Source: Pseudoduganella ginsengisoli
GTDB lineage: Bacteria; Pseudomonadota; Gammaproteobacteria; Burkholderiales; Burkholderiaceae_D
Reading direction: 5' to 3'
Assembly (NCBI RefSeq): GCF_009720865.1
Contig: NZ_WNLA01000003.1
Location: 310,001 to 374,000 of the forward strand
DNA: 64,000 nucleotides
Part shown: positions 26,134-36,123 of the stretch, piece by piece
How positions within the stretch are numbered: position 1 is the stretch's first letter
Layout: the number at the start of each line of letters is the position of its first letter
Position numbers and translations under genes: made by a program
Notes under the pieces: generated by a model
Databases searched by the model: none
The model's input: the letters and a program-made list of their open reading frames with translations, nothing else
Told to the model about the DNA's origin: nothing

Positions 26134-29100
26134 ATGTTTGCCATTGCGTATTTCGAAGCCCGCCAGCGTTTAAAACTGCTGTCGACATGGGTCTACTTCG
26201 GCATGTTCATGCTGCTGGCCATGCTGTGGATGGCTGCCGCCGGGGGCGTCTTCAAGGAAGCCATCGTGTCGTATGGCAGCCGCGTGGCCATCAATGCGCC
26301 CCGCTCCATCCTGCTGACCACCAGTTTCATCGGCTGCCTGGGCGTGATCGTGGTGGCGGCCATGGTGGGCCGCTCGGTGCAGCAGGATTTCGAATACGAC
26401 ATGCACCACTTCTTCTTCAGCGCGCCGATCCGCAAATACCAGTACATGTTTGGCCGCTTCCTGGGTGCTTCATTCGTGCTGGCCGTGGTCTTTGCCAGTA
26501 TCTTGCTGGGCACGTGGCTGGGCGCTTTCCTGCCCGGCATCGATCCGGAGCGGCTGGGGCCGACGCCGTGGGTGGCGTGGCTGATTCCGTATTGCTTCAC
26601 GCTGCTGCCCAATATCTTCATCTTTGGCGCCGTGTTCTTTGTCGTGGCTGCGCTGACGCGCCGCATGCTGCCTGTGTATATTTCCAGCGTCGTCATGCTG
26701 ATCGGCTACCTGGTGGCGCCGGGACTGGCGCGCGACCTCGACTATAAAACCCTGGCCGCGCTGATCGACCCGTTCGGCACCACGGCCGTGATCCGCCTGA
26801 CGGAATACTGGCCGATCGCAGAACGCAACGCCCGCCTCGTGCTGCCGGAAGGCGTGTACCTCGTGAACCGCCTGATCTGGGCGTCGTTCGCACTGGTGAC
26901 CTTGATGCTGGGCTATTGGCGCTTCCACTTTGTCGCCACCATCGACAGTGGCCGCAATGCCGCCCGCAACGAGGGCGATGAACCGCCGCGGCTGTCCGCC
27001 ACCGCTGCCGATACGCGTGAAAAGCCGGACTTCCAGGCCCGCAGCCTGGGCTTGCTACTGCTGCGTAACAGCTGGCTGAATTTGCGCGAAACCGTCAAGA
27101 ACGTGTATTTCGCCGTCATCGTGCTGGCCGGTGTGCTGCTGATGTTTGCCACCGCGCTCGATCCGCACACGCTGGGCGTGAAGACTTATCCCGTCACCTA
27201 CCTGGTGCTGGAACAGATCACGAAAATGTTCACGCTGTTCATGCTGGTCATCACCACGTTCTATGCGGGTGAACTGGTGTGGCGCGAACGGGAAAACCGC
27301 ACGGCGCAAATGTTCGACGCCATGCCGGTGCCGAACTGGCTGCCGCTGCTGTCCCGCCTGTTTGGCTTGATCGGCTTGCAGGGCTTGCTGCTGGTGGTGG
27401 TCATGCTGTGCGGGATGACGATCCAGCTGTTCAAAGGCTACTTCGACATTCAGCCCGGCCTGTACCTGCACAACCTGTTCCTCGTACAGTGGCCGCAATA
27501 TGCGCTGGTGGCCGTGCTGGCGATGGCGCTGCAAGTGCTGATCAACCATAAATACCTGGCGTACTTCGCCATGATCCTGTACTACGCGGCCACCATCACG
27601 GCGGCCGCACTGGGCCTCGACCACCCGCTGCTGGTGTATGGCACGTCGCCGGAATTTACTTATTCCGACATGAATGGCTATGGCAGCTACCTGGTGCGCG
27701 AGCGGTGGTTCTTGCTGTACTGGAGCGGCGCGGCGCTGGCGCTGGTGGTGCTGTCGGTGCTGTTCTGGGCCCGCGGCAGCAATACGGAATGGCGCCAGCG
27801 CGTGCAACTGGCGCGCCACGGTTTGACCTTGCCGGTACTGGCCGCGTTCACCCTGGCGGCCACCATATTTATCGGCGCCGGCAGCGTGCTGTTCTACGAC
27901 TTGCAAGTGGCGGGCGATTACAAATCCGCGTACCGCCAGGATGCGGAGCGCGCTGATTACGAACGCAAATACAAGGCGCTGGCTGACGTGGCGCAGCCCC
28001 GTATTACCGATGTGCGGCTGGGTGTCGCCATCGAGCCGGAACAGCGCACGCTGCGCGTCAAGGGCCAGTACATCCTGGAAAACAAGACAGCCCGGCCGCT
28101 GGCGGAAATCCACGTGACGCAAGATACGCGCGCCGACATGCAGCCGCTGCGCTTCGGCCAGGTGGCCAAACTGGTGCGTGCCGACCGCGAACTGGGCTTC
28201 TCGACGTATGCACTGTCGACGCCGCTGGCGCCCGGCGCGAAAATGCCGCTGGACTTTGAACTGGTGTATGCGCCGAAAGGCTTGTTTGGCCTGTGCCAGG
28301 ATTTGCCCGTCATCGGCAACGGCACCTTCTTCAACAACAGCCTGCTGCCGCACATCGGCTACCAGCGCGCCATGGAATTGCGCGACCCGCGCGACCGTAA
28401 AAAGCATGGCTTGACGGCCCAGGAACGCGCGCTGCCACGCGATGACCCGAAAGGGCTGGCCAACAATTACGTTGGTTCCGATGCGGACTGGGTCACGTTC
28501 GACGCCGTCATCAGCACGGCGCCGGACCAGACAGCCGTCGCGCCGGGCATCCTGGAAAAAGAGTGGAATGCCAAAGGCCGCCGCTATTTCCACTACAAGA
28601 TGGACAAGCCAATCCTGAACTTCTACGCCTTCCAGTCGGCCCGCTATGCGGTCAAGCACGACTGGTGGCAAGACACGGGCATTGAAATCTATTACCACCC
28701 GGGCCACGAATTCAACCTGGATCGCTTCAACAAAAGCGTCAAGGCGTCGCTTGAGTATTACACGAAGAATTTCAGCCCGTACCAGCACCGCATCTTGCGC
28801 ATCGTGGAATTCCCCCGCTATGCCGCATTTGCCCAGTCCTACCCGAACACGATTCCGTATTCGGAATCCATGGGTTTCATTGCCAAAGTCGATGAGCGCA
28901 ATCCGAAAGACGTGGATTTCCCGTTCTATGTGACGGCGCACGAAGTGGCGCACCAGTGGTGGGCGCACCAGCTGGTGGGCGGCAATACGCGCGGGGCGAC
29001 CGTGCTGTCGGAAACCCTGTCGGAGTATTCCGCGCTGATGGTGATGAAAAAGCAGTTCGGCCCGGACCGCATGCGCCGCTTCCTGCGTTATGACCTGGAC

Positions 29101-29709
29101 CGCTACCTGTTGGGCCGCGCGCTGGAAAACAGCAAGGAATTGCCGCTGGCCGACAATGAAAACCAGGATTACATCCACTACCGCAAGGGCAGCCTGGCGA
29201 TGTACCTGTTGCAGGACATTATTGGTGAAGACAAGGTCAATGACGTGCTGCGCAACTTGCTGCAGCAGTATGCCTACCATACGTCGCCTTACCCCAGCGT
29301 GAACGTGCTGGTCGATGGCTTGCGCAAGGTGACGCCGCCGGACCAGGCTTATTTGATCGACGACTTGTTCAATGCCATCGTGCTGTACGATAACCGCGCC
29401 CTCTCCGCCACCATGCGCAAGCTGCCGGGCGGGAAATATGAAGTCACGCTGAAAGTCCACGCCAGCAAGCTGAAGTCCGATGAACTGGGCGCGGAAAAAG
29501 ACGTGCCGGTCGCGGACTTGATCGACATCGGCGTAGACGACAAGGATGGCAACAGCTTGCTGCGTGAGCGCAAGCTAATCAAGAGCAAGGAATCGACTTA
29601 TGTGGTGACCGTGTCGGGCCGGCCGGCCAAGGCGGGCATCGATCCGGACAACAAGCTCATCGACCGCAAGCCGGATGACAACATGATTGCGGTGGAGACG
29701 GACCAATAA
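26134..29709 (+). CDS. ABC permease fused to an M1-family aminopeptidase
   Basis: 1191 residues. The first half holds about twelve hydrophobic helices in two sets (for example residues 20-45, 62-80, 105-200, 310-560), typical of ABC-2 permeases. The second half is an extracytoplasmic M1 peptidase with the zinc motif HEVAHQWW (His936, Glu937, His940) and a third ligand in [10 protein letters not shown] (Glu960). That glutamate is 19 residues after the second histidine, one more than in classic M1 enzymes; this fits the permease-linked branch. Together with the preceding ATPase it may export or process peptides. No terminator is obvious before the AT-rich islet. Confidence 0.9.
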   Translation: MFAIAYFEARQRLKLLSTWVYFGMFMLLAMLWMAAAGGVFKEAIVSYGSRVAINAPRSILLTTSFIGCLGVIVVAAMVGRSVQQDFEYDMHHFFFSAPIRKYQYMFGRFLGASFVLAVVFASILLGTWLGAFLPGIDPERLGPTPWVAWLIPYCFTLLPNIFIFGAVFFVVAALTRRMLPVYISSVVMLIGYLVAPGLARDLDYKTLAALIDPFGTTAVIRLTEYWPIAERNARLVLPEGVYLVNRLIWASFALVTLMLGYWRFHFVATIDSGRNAARNEGDEPPRLSATAADTREKPDFQARSLGLLLLRNSWLNLRETVKNVYFAVIVLAGVLLMFATALDPHTLGVKTYPVTYLVLEQITKMFTLFMLVITTFYAGELVWRERENRTAQMFDAMPVPNWLPLLSRLFGLIGLQGLLLVVVMLCGMTIQLFKGYFDIQPGLYLHNLFLVQWPQYALVAVLAMALQVLINHKYLAYFAMILYYAATITAAALGLDHPLLVYGTSPEFTYSDMNGYGSYLVRERWFLLYWSGAALALVVLSVLFWARGSNTEWRQRVQLARHGLTLPVLAAFTLAATIFIGAGSVLFYDLQVAGDYKSAYRQDAERADYERKYKALADVAQPRITDVRLGVAIEPEQRTLRVKGQYILENKTARPLAEIHVTQDTRADMQPLRFGQVAKLVRADRELGFSTYALSTPLAPGAKMPLDFELVYAPKGLFGLCQDLPVIGNGTFFNNSLLPHIGYQRAMELRDPRDRKKHGLTAQERALPRDDPKGLANNYVGSDADWVTFDAVISTAPDQTAVAPGILEKEWNAKGRRYFHYKMDKPILNFYAFQSARYAVKHDWWQDTGIEIYYHPGHEFNLDRFNKSVKASLEYYTKNFSPYQHRILRIVEFPRYAAFAQSYPNTIPYSESMGFIAKVDERNPKDVDFPFYVTAHEVAHQWWAHQLVGGNTRGATVLSETLSEYSALMVMKKQFGPDRMRRFLRYDLDRYLLGRALENSKELPLADNENQDYIHYRKGSLAMYLLQDIIGEDKVNDVLRNLLQQYAYHTSPYPSVNVLVDGLRKVTPPDQAYLIDDLFNAIVLYDNRALSATMRKLPGGKYEVTLKVHASKLKSDELGAEKDVPVADLIDIGVDDKDGNSLLRERKLIKSKESTYVVTVSGRPAKAGIDPDNKLIDRKPDDNMIAVETDQ

Positions 29710-29807
29710 CCAGTATTTGCAAAAGAGCAATAAATGTCAAATGCAAAGTTCTTTCCGTCCAATTAAGAGTATATTTTCACAATTGAACCTACCAAAGCAC
29801 AACTTCA

Positions 29808-30485
29808 ATGCTAATTTGGCTGCTCAGAAAGTTATCCAAACCCTTTCTTCTCTGTGAATTAAATTTACTAATAAAACACGTACAGTCCATTGAAAAATCA
29901 TTGGCAACAGGAAAAATTGCGCACCCATCATTATGCGCACAACAAATGTTAGTTTCAGCAGAAGATCATCGAGCGTCAAAACATTGCGGAGTTGACGGAA
30001 TTGCTATTCTACGAGCTATTTTTGTTCGGCTACTTTATGGACGCAGAGAGGGCGCCAGCACCATTGAACAACAGGTAATACGAGTAATTACTAATCAATA
30101 TCAAATATCTTTTCGCCGGAAAGCAAAGGAGATATTCCTCGCCATTTTATTGACTGAGCACATTGAAAAAAATAGATTTCCTGCCATATACCTAACCATA
30201 GCTTATTATGGGACAGGCATGATAGGGTATGAGGCGGCTTGTTCACTGCTCGGTTGCGAACACAACGCTGAGGATCCTGTAATAGCGGCAAAAATCGTGT
30301 CCCGTTTGAAATATCCTCAGCCAAGATTGCTTTCAAAGGACAGAATTAACCTTATTTCTCAGCGAGAAGCACACCTTATCAAACTATATAATAAACATCG
30401 CCACAAGGGAATTTATGAATATCTCAACTATCGGCCCTTTCTCTCTCGTGAACAAGAGCTTGCAAGATTTAGCTCAGCACCCTGA
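29808..30485 (+). CDS. GT51 peptidoglycan glycosyltransferase-like protein
   Basis: 225 residues that are little more than a GT51 (penicillin-binding-protein transglycosylase) domain, which links lipid II into glycan chains. Motif 1 reads SAEDHRASKHCGVD with the catalytic Glu52, but the usual Phe of E-D-x-x-F is Ala. Motif 2 is GASTIEQQ (82-89), motif 3 is RRKAKEIFLA with the second Glu at 108, and then YLTIAYYGTGMIGYEAA. The N-terminus (MLIWLLRKLSKPFLLCELNLL) is hydrophobic in patches but is not a convincing membrane anchor. The gene is AT-rich (one 60-base line counts 33% GC, against 62% just upstream), has no visible ribosome site, and overlaps the next gene by 71 bases. Confidence 0.82.
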   Translation: MLIWLLRKLSKPFLLCELNLLIKHVQSIEKSLATGKIAHPSLCAQQMLVSAEDHRASKHCGVDGIAILRAIFVRLLYGRREGASTIEQQVIRVITNQYQISFRRKAKEIFLAILLTEHIEKNRFPAIYLTIAYYGTGMIGYEAACSLLGCEHNAEDPVIAAKIVSRLKYPQPRLLSKDRINLISQREAHLIKLYNKHRHKGIYEYLNYRPFLSREQELARFSSAP

Positions 30486-31164
30486 TGCAGAAATTTTCAA
30501 ATCCATAGTTATGAATTCATCATTACGTGAAAGGGAAACACTAGTACGGCTTTGGTTAACCGAAGGAATTCCTTATGCATTTAAAAGTAGCGCAGCAACA
30601 TATGATGAAATGAGAAGATGGCTTGCGGCTAGGTTAAGAGTACACTCAAAGGATGTCACGCTTGTTGGAAGTGCCCGAATTGGCTTCTCGATGAAACCAA
30701 CTGTTTTCGGTCGAGCATTTGGAAAAACATCGGATCTTGATCTAACCATTGTAAATCAAGATCTCTTTAATGCCTGTCAAGCTGACGCTGAGAAATTTTC
30801 ATTTGATTTCTCAGAAAGTCAAATCATCCCAAGAAGTGAAACCCAAAAAAGAAACTGGGAAGACAGCGTCCGTAGACTTCCTTCTATGATAAAAATGGGA
30901 TTCATCGATACTTATCTATATCCCGGGAACGAAAACTACTCTGTCGTTAAAGGAATTAAAGACACAATGTGGCGACTAACGGAACGTTTAAAAAAAACAC
31001 CTGATGTCCCTGCTCCAACTAAAGTAACTGCAAGAGTTTACCGAGATTGGGATGCGCTAATTGAGCGCATCTCTTTTAATTTAGCAAGTGCCCAGAAAGA
31101 GTTGTCTACAGCGCCGTCAATATCCACACATGGCAGGTCCTTAGAACCCGCCATACATGCGTGA
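30415..31164 (+). CDS. Nucleotidyltransferase-fold protein (Pol-beta superfamily)
   Basis: 249 residues. The helix-strand signature VGSARIGFS (Gly85-Ser86) is followed by SDLDLTIV (Asp107, Asp109), and a third acidic position is plausible in GFIDTYLY (Asp165): the hG[GS], DxD and h[DE]h pattern of active NTases. No transmembrane region. AAGGGA four bases before ATG 30415 supports the start, even though it lies within the preceding gene. The coupling by overlap with a GT51 gene is unusual and implies the two products work together. AT-rich like its neighbour. Substrate unknown: it could transfer nucleotides to a protein or tRNA, or make a signal. Confidence 0.78.
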   Translation: MNISTIGPFSLVNKSLQDLAQHPDAEIFKSIVMNSSLRERETLVRLWLTEGIPYAFKSSAATYDEMRRWLAARLRVHSKDVTLVGSARIGFSMKPTVFGRAFGKTSDLDLTIVNQDLFNACQADAEKFSFDFSESQIIPRSETQKRNWEDSVRRLPSMIKMGFIDTYLYPGNENYSVVKGIKDTMWRLTERLKKTPDVPAPTKVTARVYRDWDALIERISFNLASAQKELSTAPSISTHGRSLEPAIHA

Positions 31165-31184
31165 CGTAAACTCCCGCATACATG

Positions 31185-32816
31185 CTATGCCACCAAGCGA
31201 GCGCGAACTTTACGTTCGGCGATGGCCGAGGGTTCCCTGCCACCCGCCACAACCCGCAGCGCAGGCTGGCTGGAACCCTCCGCCAGCCGGAACACGCTCA
31301 TGGCCTGCGCCAGCGCTTCCGCCTGCTCGCGCAACGCTTCCGCCGCCCCTGCCGACTCTTCCACCAGCGCTGCATTTTGCTGCGTGGCCTGGTCCATCTG
31401 CACCACGGCTTCGTTCACCAGTTCAATGCCCGCGCTTTGTTCGCGGCTGGCAGTCGTGATGTCCGCCATGATGTCCGTGACTTTGCGGATACTGCCGACC
31501 ACATCGCCCATCGTCACGCCCGCCTGTTCCACCAGGCGGCTGCCCGCATCGACCTTGCCGGCCGATTCATCAATCAGCGCCTTGATTTCATGCGCAGCCT
31601 GCGCGCAGCGCTGCGCCAGCGTCCGCACTTCATTGGCCACGACGGCAAAGCCGCGCCCCTGCTCACCGGCGCGCGCCGCTTCCACCGCCGCATTCAGCGC
31701 CAGGATATTGGTCTGGAAGGCGATGCTGTCAATCACGCCCGTAATGTCGGCAATCTTGCGCGCCGATGCATTGATTTCCTCCATCGTCGCGACCACTTGC
31801 TCCACGACGGCGCCGCCCCGCTCGGCCACGCCGGAGGCTTCCAGCGCCAGCGCATTGGCTTGCTGCGCATGGCCCGCATTGTTGCGTACCGTGGCCGTCA
31901 ATTCTTCCATGGCCGATGCGGTTTCTTCCAGGTTGCCGGCCTGGCGCTCCGTGCGGCAAGACAGGTCGGCATTGCCGGCAGCGATCTGGCCTGCCGCCGC
32001 CGCCACCTGCTCGGTACCGGCGCGCACTTCCGCCACCACGCTGGCCAGGCCGGTATTCATGGTCTTCAACGCTTGCAGCAAACGGCCCGCTTCATCGTTG
32101 CGGTCCACCACGATGTCGCTGCGCAAATCATTGGCCGCCACGGCGCACGCGATTTCCACTGCGCGCTGCAGCGGACGCGTAATGCCCACCGTCAGCCGCC
32201 ACGCGCACAGCGCGCCCAGCACCAGCACGACAGCGCCAAAGCCCAGCATGAATATGCGGTCCTGCTGATACGCTTGATGGATTTGTTCGGCATTGTTATC
32301 GATGCGCTTGCGCTGCATATCCAGCAGGCCGGACAACGCATCCAGATATGCTTTCGAGTCCGGCATGAATTGCTGTTCCAGCAGCGTTGCCGCTTCGTCC
32401 AGCTTGCCCTCTTTCTTCAGTGCGACAATGCCGTCGCGGCTCGCAAGGTAGCGCTTGCGCGCTTCCTTCATACGCTCGAACAGCGCCTTTTCTTCCGCGG
32501 TATCGAGCAGCGCTTCCACTTGCTTTTGCAATTCATTGACCTGGCTGGTCGACGATGCCGCTTCCGCAGCAAAGAACGGGCCCAGCGACGGGTCAGCGCT
32601 TTTCGAGATGGCCGTGGTACGGCGCACGCTGGTGTGGATCAGACGGTACCAGTCGCTGATCATGCGTTCTTTCGCCAGCGGTTGCTGCATCATCCCGTGC
32701 GTGGCTTCCGCCACGGTTTGCATATTGCGCAAGCCAGTGGCCAGCATCAATAAAGCCAGCAGCAATACGAGACCAAAACCGCCTGCCAGGCGGGCGCCTA
32801 TGTTCATGTTTTTCAT
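31185..32816 (-). CDS. Methyl-accepting chemotaxis protein (four-helix-bundle sensor)
   Basis: 543 residues. Membrane helices at about 8-28 and 187-207 flank a periplasmic four-helix bundle (about 30-185). HAMP follows ([26 protein letters not shown]), then the signalling domain with the tip [24 protein letters not shown]. The Trp-Arg/Pro-rich tail lacks a clear CheR-binding pentapeptide. ATG 32816 ([10 protein letters not shown]) with AAGAAAG upstream; ATG 32807 is an alternative. The gene converges on the nucleotidyltransferase gene with only 20 bases between. Confidence 0.93.
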   Translation of the reverse strand: MKNMNIGARLAGGFGLVLLLALLMLATGLRNMQTVAEATHGMMQQPLAKERMISDWYRLIHTSVRRTTAISKSADPSLGPFFAAEAASSTSQVNELQKQVEALLDTAEEKALFERMKEARKRYLASRDGIVALKKEGKLDEAATLLEQQFMPDSKAYLDALSGLLDMQRKRIDNNAEQIHQAYQQDRIFMLGFGAVVLVLGALCAWRLTVGITRPLQRAVEIACAVAANDLRSDIVVDRNDEAGRLLQALKTMNTGLASVVAEVRAGTEQVAAAAGQIAAGNADLSCRTERQAGNLEETASAMEELTATVRNNAGHAQQANALALEASGVAERGGAVVEQVVATMEEINASARKIADITGVIDSIAFQTNILALNAAVEAARAGEQGRGFAVVANEVRTLAQRCAQAAHEIKALIDESAGKVDAGSRLVEQAGVTMGDVVGSIRKVTDIMADITTASREQSAGIELVNEAVVQMDQATQQNAALVEESAGAAEALREQAEALAQAMSVFRLAEGSSQPALRVVAGGREPSAIAERKVRARLVA

Positions 32817-32988
32817 GTTTTCTTTCTTAAATCAAACGCGGCGGCGGCCTTGGAGTATGGCGCTGGGCGTTCAAGGGGAACCACGGAGGCAAGCTGAAAG
32901 CGTTGCAGGTGAGACTGAATACGGAACTGCCGGAAAGTGATGACACTTTACCCAAATTCAGAAAAAAATTCTTCGTGGAAAGTACGTA

Positions 32989-33013
32989 GCCGCCGCGGCA
33001 ATGCTGCGGCGGC
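32989..33013 (-). terminator. GC-rich hairpin downstream of the unknown gene at 33.0-33.5 kb
   Basis: Eight-base inverted repeat GCCGCCGC/GCGGCGGC with a nine-base loop, about 17 bases past the stop codon. There is no U-tract, so termination is not assured. Confidence 0.35.
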
Positions 33014-33029
33014 AATGTTGACGCAAGAT

Positions 33030-33524
33030 TCAAGCGTAAGTACTGAACGAACTGACGACCGACTGGTTGTACGTATTGGCCACGGCCGTGCTGGCTAAGC
33101 CGGGCCGCGCTTTCAATGTATTGGCCCACGACGCCGTGGCGGGCGCACCGTTCAGCGTGGGCAGCAGCGGTGCGCCTGTATATGCGCCGGATGCTTGCGG
33201 CGGCTGCGCCAGGGTCGCGGCAATTTGCTGGTTTTGCAATTGCTGCGTATCGCCTTGGTGCGCATCACCTTGCTGATATATGCCTTCATCCGGAATGGCA
33301 GGTGCCGCGGGCAAAGCGCCCGCCTGCTTCAAGGTGCTCAGCAAACCTGCCGCCGTGTACACCTGCGTAGACGATTTCGCGCCACCCAGCGTGGCCACCA
33401 CACTGGCGTTTTCCGACAGGCTGACAGCCACCGTCGGCAACAGCGCATTGTCATTGCCGGTTTCTTCCACCGGCGGCGGCTGGTAGACGGTGTATCCGGG
33501 CAGCGGGTTGAGGGGCGAAATCAT
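33030..33524 (-). CDS. Protein of unknown function
   Basis: 164 residues, rich in Ala, Gln, Pro, Ser and Thr, with low complexity and few charges after the first 25 residues (QQGDAHQGDTQQLQNQQ). No signal peptide is recognised, but the C-terminus SFSTYA is hydrophobic-aromatic. The start is well supported by AAGGAG seven bases upstream of ATG 33524. It stands between chemoreceptor and LysR genes. I cannot name a family; the composition recalls secreted or cell-surface accessory proteins. Confidence 0.65.
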   Translation of the reverse strand: MISPLNPLPGYTVYQPPPVEETGNDNALLPTVAVSLSENASVVATLGGAKSSTQVYTAAGLLSTLKQAGALPAAPAIPDEGIYQQGDAHQGDTQQLQNQQIAATLAQPPQASGAYTGAPLLPTLNGAPATASWANTLKARPGLASTAVANTYNQSVVSSFSTYA

Positions 33525-33568
33525 TGGATGACTCCTTTGATTTCAATATAGATGGGTAAGGCGGGCAG

Positions 33569-34567
33569 TCAAGCGTGCGGGGGTGCTCCGCAGCGCTGCA
33601 CCAGTTGCCGCAGCCAGGAAGCAGCCCGTTCGCCGTCATAGACCAGCGCGGCCTGTTCCTGGCACGTGAACGCGGCATCCTGCACGTCAATGCGCACCAG
33701 CGCCGCATCATCGAGCGCGAAATCCGGCAGATACGCCAGTGCCGTACCGGATTTCACGAACGCCAGCAGCAGTTGCAAATCATCCGTCCAGTAGCGTATG
33801 CGGCGCGGCAACTGGTCTTCGCGCCAGCCGTCGGAACGGGCGCCGCGCCGTTCGCCGCAAAACAGCGAATGCGACGGGCAGGCGAAATCGTGTTGCAAGA
33901 CCTGGGCTGCCGTCGCGTGCAGCACGGTAGCCGGCAGAACGGCGCCGGTGGGCTGGTCATGGGCGCCCCCGCCTGCACGTTGGTCATGGCGCCTGGCGTC
34001 ACTCCCGCCCGATGCCATCAGCGCTTGCACCAGCGGGTGGCCAAGCCCGGCAACAAGATGCTGCGCCAGCGTGCCCAACGGCGCGACTTCCCACGCTGCC
34101 GACCACTGCGCGCCTTTACCATCCAGCACTTCACCCGTGACGACGGCCGCCTGCACATCCCCGCGCGCCAGCGCCGCCAGCGCGTCATCTTCAAACATGG
34201 CTTGCATGTGCAGGCTGGCTTCCGGATAGGGCCGCAATGCTGCAGCCAGCGCTTCCCCATGCCGCCACAGCAGGATTGCCGGACCAGCAATGCGGCAATC
34301 AATCACGGCATGGTCGCCCTGGACATCCGCTTTCGCCTGTTCCGCCATGGCCAACAGCGCCTGTGCACGGGGCAGCAGCAGCGCGCCACTGGCATTGAGC
34401 ACCAGTTGCCGCGCGCTGCGATCGAACAGGGGTTTGCCTAAACTGTCTTCCAGGCGGCGCAAGGCTTTCGACACTGCTGATGGCGTCAAATGCATTTCCA
34501 GCCCCACGTCCGCCAAAGTCGGCTGGCGGGCGGCGCTGGCGAAAATACGCAAGTCCGTCAAGTTCAT
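33569..34567 (-). CDS. LysR-family transcriptional regulator
   Basis: 332 residues. The N-terminal winged helix-turn-helix is clear (MNLTDLRIFASAARQPTLADVGLEMHLTPSAVSKALRRLED). ATG 34567 places the domain at residue 1; the open frame continues upstream without support. The effector-binding part is longer than usual, with an insertion rich in Gly/Ala/Asp (about residues 180-215, ASGGSDARRHDQRAGGG), and may bind a different ligand. It is divergent from the secreted-protein gene at 34640, which is its likely target. Confidence 0.88.
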   Translation of the reverse strand: MNLTDLRIFASAARQPTLADVGLEMHLTPSAVSKALRRLEDSLGKPLFDRSARQLVLNASGALLLPRAQALLAMAEQAKADVQGDHAVIDCRIAGPAILLWRHGEALAAALRPYPEASLHMQAMFEDDALAALARGDVQAAVVTGEVLDGKGAQWSAAWEVAPLGTLAQHLVAGLGHPLVQALMASGGSDARRHDQRAGGGAHDQPTGAVLPATVLHATAAQVLQHDFACPSHSLFCGERRGARSDGWREDQLPRRIRYWTDDLQLLLAFVKSGTALAYLPDFALDDAALVRIDVQDAAFTCQEQAALVYDGERAASWLRQLVQRCGAPPHA

Positions 34568-34639
34568 GTTTCCAACCGGGACATCAAAAGTGAATTTAAG
34601 TTGCTTTACGCGATACAAACACGAGCATACCATTTCCGC

Positions 34640-35314
34640 ATGAAAACCCTGCTGACTACCCTCGCTTTACTGGCGTCTACGCCCGTCGTGGCCGATCATG
34701 GCCCCACCTACGGCGAACACGGCATGGCCCTGTTCGGCGGCAACGACGCCTTGTATGCGTCGCATTTGCCGATGTTTCACGTTCCGCACGATTACCAGGT
34801 CGTGTTACAAATCCATTTGGCCGATCCCGCGCTGGATAGGGCAGTAAAAAAGCGCCTGGACGGCAAAACCGCGCTGTGGACCGTGGACCCGGAGAAATTC
34901 GACCTGGACCGCTTGCAGCCTGGCGCACCGGCCCCGTTGCAGCGCTTCCAGGCCGACCTGGTACAGGGCCACTTTGAACAAGGCGGTAAAACCGAATACC
35001 GGAGCGCCACCGTTATCATCGATAAGGTATGGTTGTTCCGGAAGCTGTCGCCTGAGGTCAGAACCCGTGCCGTGGCCCGATATGTGCAAGTTGGCAACGG
35101 TACACAGCGCTACCTCATCAAGGAGATCGACAGCCGCCCTGATTTCGATCATATTGTTTCGTACCGCGCGTCTGCCCGCGCTTCCACGTTGCCGGTGACA
35201 ATCGCCAGGAATGGCGTGTCGGAGCCGGATGCGAAAGCGCTGGCTGCGGCGCTCAATGCACTTCCGTCCGCCATACGCGGCACGGTTTATTACTACACGG
35301 ACGACTTACGCTGA
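34640..35314 (+). CDS. Secreted protein of unknown function
   Basis: 224 residues with a signal peptide (MKTLLTTLALLASTPVVA, probable cleavage before DHGPTYGEH), so exported to the periplasm or beyond. The mature N-terminus is rich in His, Gly and Tyr (DHGPTYGEHGMALFGGNDALYASHLPMFHVPHDYQV), which might bind a metal. No known family recognised. The gene is divergent from a LysR regulator 72 bases away and overlaps the following gene by one base, so the two form an operon. Confidence 0.75.
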   Translation: MKTLLTTLALLASTPVVADHGPTYGEHGMALFGGNDALYASHLPMFHVPHDYQVVLQIHLADPALDRAVKKRLDGKTALWTVDPEKFDLDRLQPGAPAPLQRFQADLVQGHFEQGGKTEYRSATVIIDKVWLFRKLSPEVRTRAVARYVQVGNGTQRYLIKEIDSRPDFDHIVSYRASARASTLPVTIARNGVSEPDAKALAAALNALPSAIRGTVYYYTDDLR

Positions 35315-36042
35315 TGACCGTGCCGTCGATTTACCAGGGGTTGTGGCGCCGGACCGGTATCCGGCGCAGCAACGGCAACACGGATACCACGACCCAGGTG
35401 TGGTGGTTCCAGGCTGCCCGTTTCCACATCGACCTGCGTATTCCCATCGACCGTCCCGATCCCGCCAGCCGTACCCACATCGTCAAATACCTGCCCCAGC
35501 AACTGGCCCGCTTCGGCGCACAAACAGGCTTTGCCGGCACCACCGTGGTGGAAGGCAACCATTGCGAATGGCACCCTGAAATTGCGTTCCCATGGGTCAG
35601 CGACGTGCCGGACGCCGGCTGGATGCGCTTTGACAGCGACGATGCGCTGCATGAAACCGCCGATGACGGCAGCTATGAAGAAGATTGGGAGCGTGTCGCT
35701 TCCGGCCCCATGGTCGGCGTGCGGCTGGAAGATCCCCATGCCGGCACGTTCGCCTACCTGATCGCCAATGACTTGTGGATGGCCTGGGCTTGCGGCCGCC
35801 CGGACGACCATTACGACCAGGGCGCCCCGCTGTCGTCGCCGTGGAGCGAATTCACGGTGCTGAAAAAAGGCATCCACTGGCGCGTGATGGCATCGAACAT
35901 GCCGTGGCTGGAAGGCGCCGAAGTTCCCCAGGCTGACGGCCTGGACTGCGAACATATCGCACAGTGGGCGGTGGGCTCGGCAAAGCTGTTGCCGTTTGCA
36001 CATGAACTGACGTGGCGGGTACTGGATATCACAGTCGACTAG
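35314..36042 (+). CDS. Cytoplasmic protein of unknown function, possibly a calycin-like fold
   Basis: 242 residues, no signal peptide. It begins with a conserved-looking segment SIYQGLWRRTGIRRSNGNTDTTTQVWWFQ and contains many aromatic residues in beta-strand-like stretches, reminiscent of a lipocalin/HRI1-type barrel; that comparison is from memory and weak. ATG 35314 overlaps the stop of the secreted protein (TGATG). The pair is probably controlled by the LysR regulator upstream. Confidence 0.7.
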   Translation: MTVPSIYQGLWRRTGIRRSNGNTDTTTQVWWFQAARFHIDLRIPIDRPDPASRTHIVKYLPQQLARFGAQTGFAGTTVVEGNHCEWHPEIAFPWVSDVPDAGWMRFDSDDALHETADDGSYEEDWERVASGPMVGVRLEDPHAGTFAYLIANDLWMAWACGRPDDHYDQGAPLSSPWSEFTVLKKGIHWRVMASNMPWLEGAEVPQADGLDCEHIAQWAVGSAKLLPFAHELTWRVLDITVD

Positions 36043-36123
36043 CCGGGCCGGCCTGATGTTGCGCCGGAAGAAATTGTCAAATGCCGTTACACTGATGGTT
36101 GCACTAACTCCAACCACAAGCTG

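Noticed and set aside
27055..29460. 801-residue antisense open frame opposite the permease/peptidase gene
   Set aside because: Composition is that of a shadow frame, while the other strand has HExxH and conserved helices.
32817..32990. Sigma-28-like chemotaxis promoter (TAAAGTGT with GGCAGTTC) upstream of the second chemoreceptor
   Set aside because: The -35 half fits, but the -10 half matches the GCCGATAA consensus poorly.
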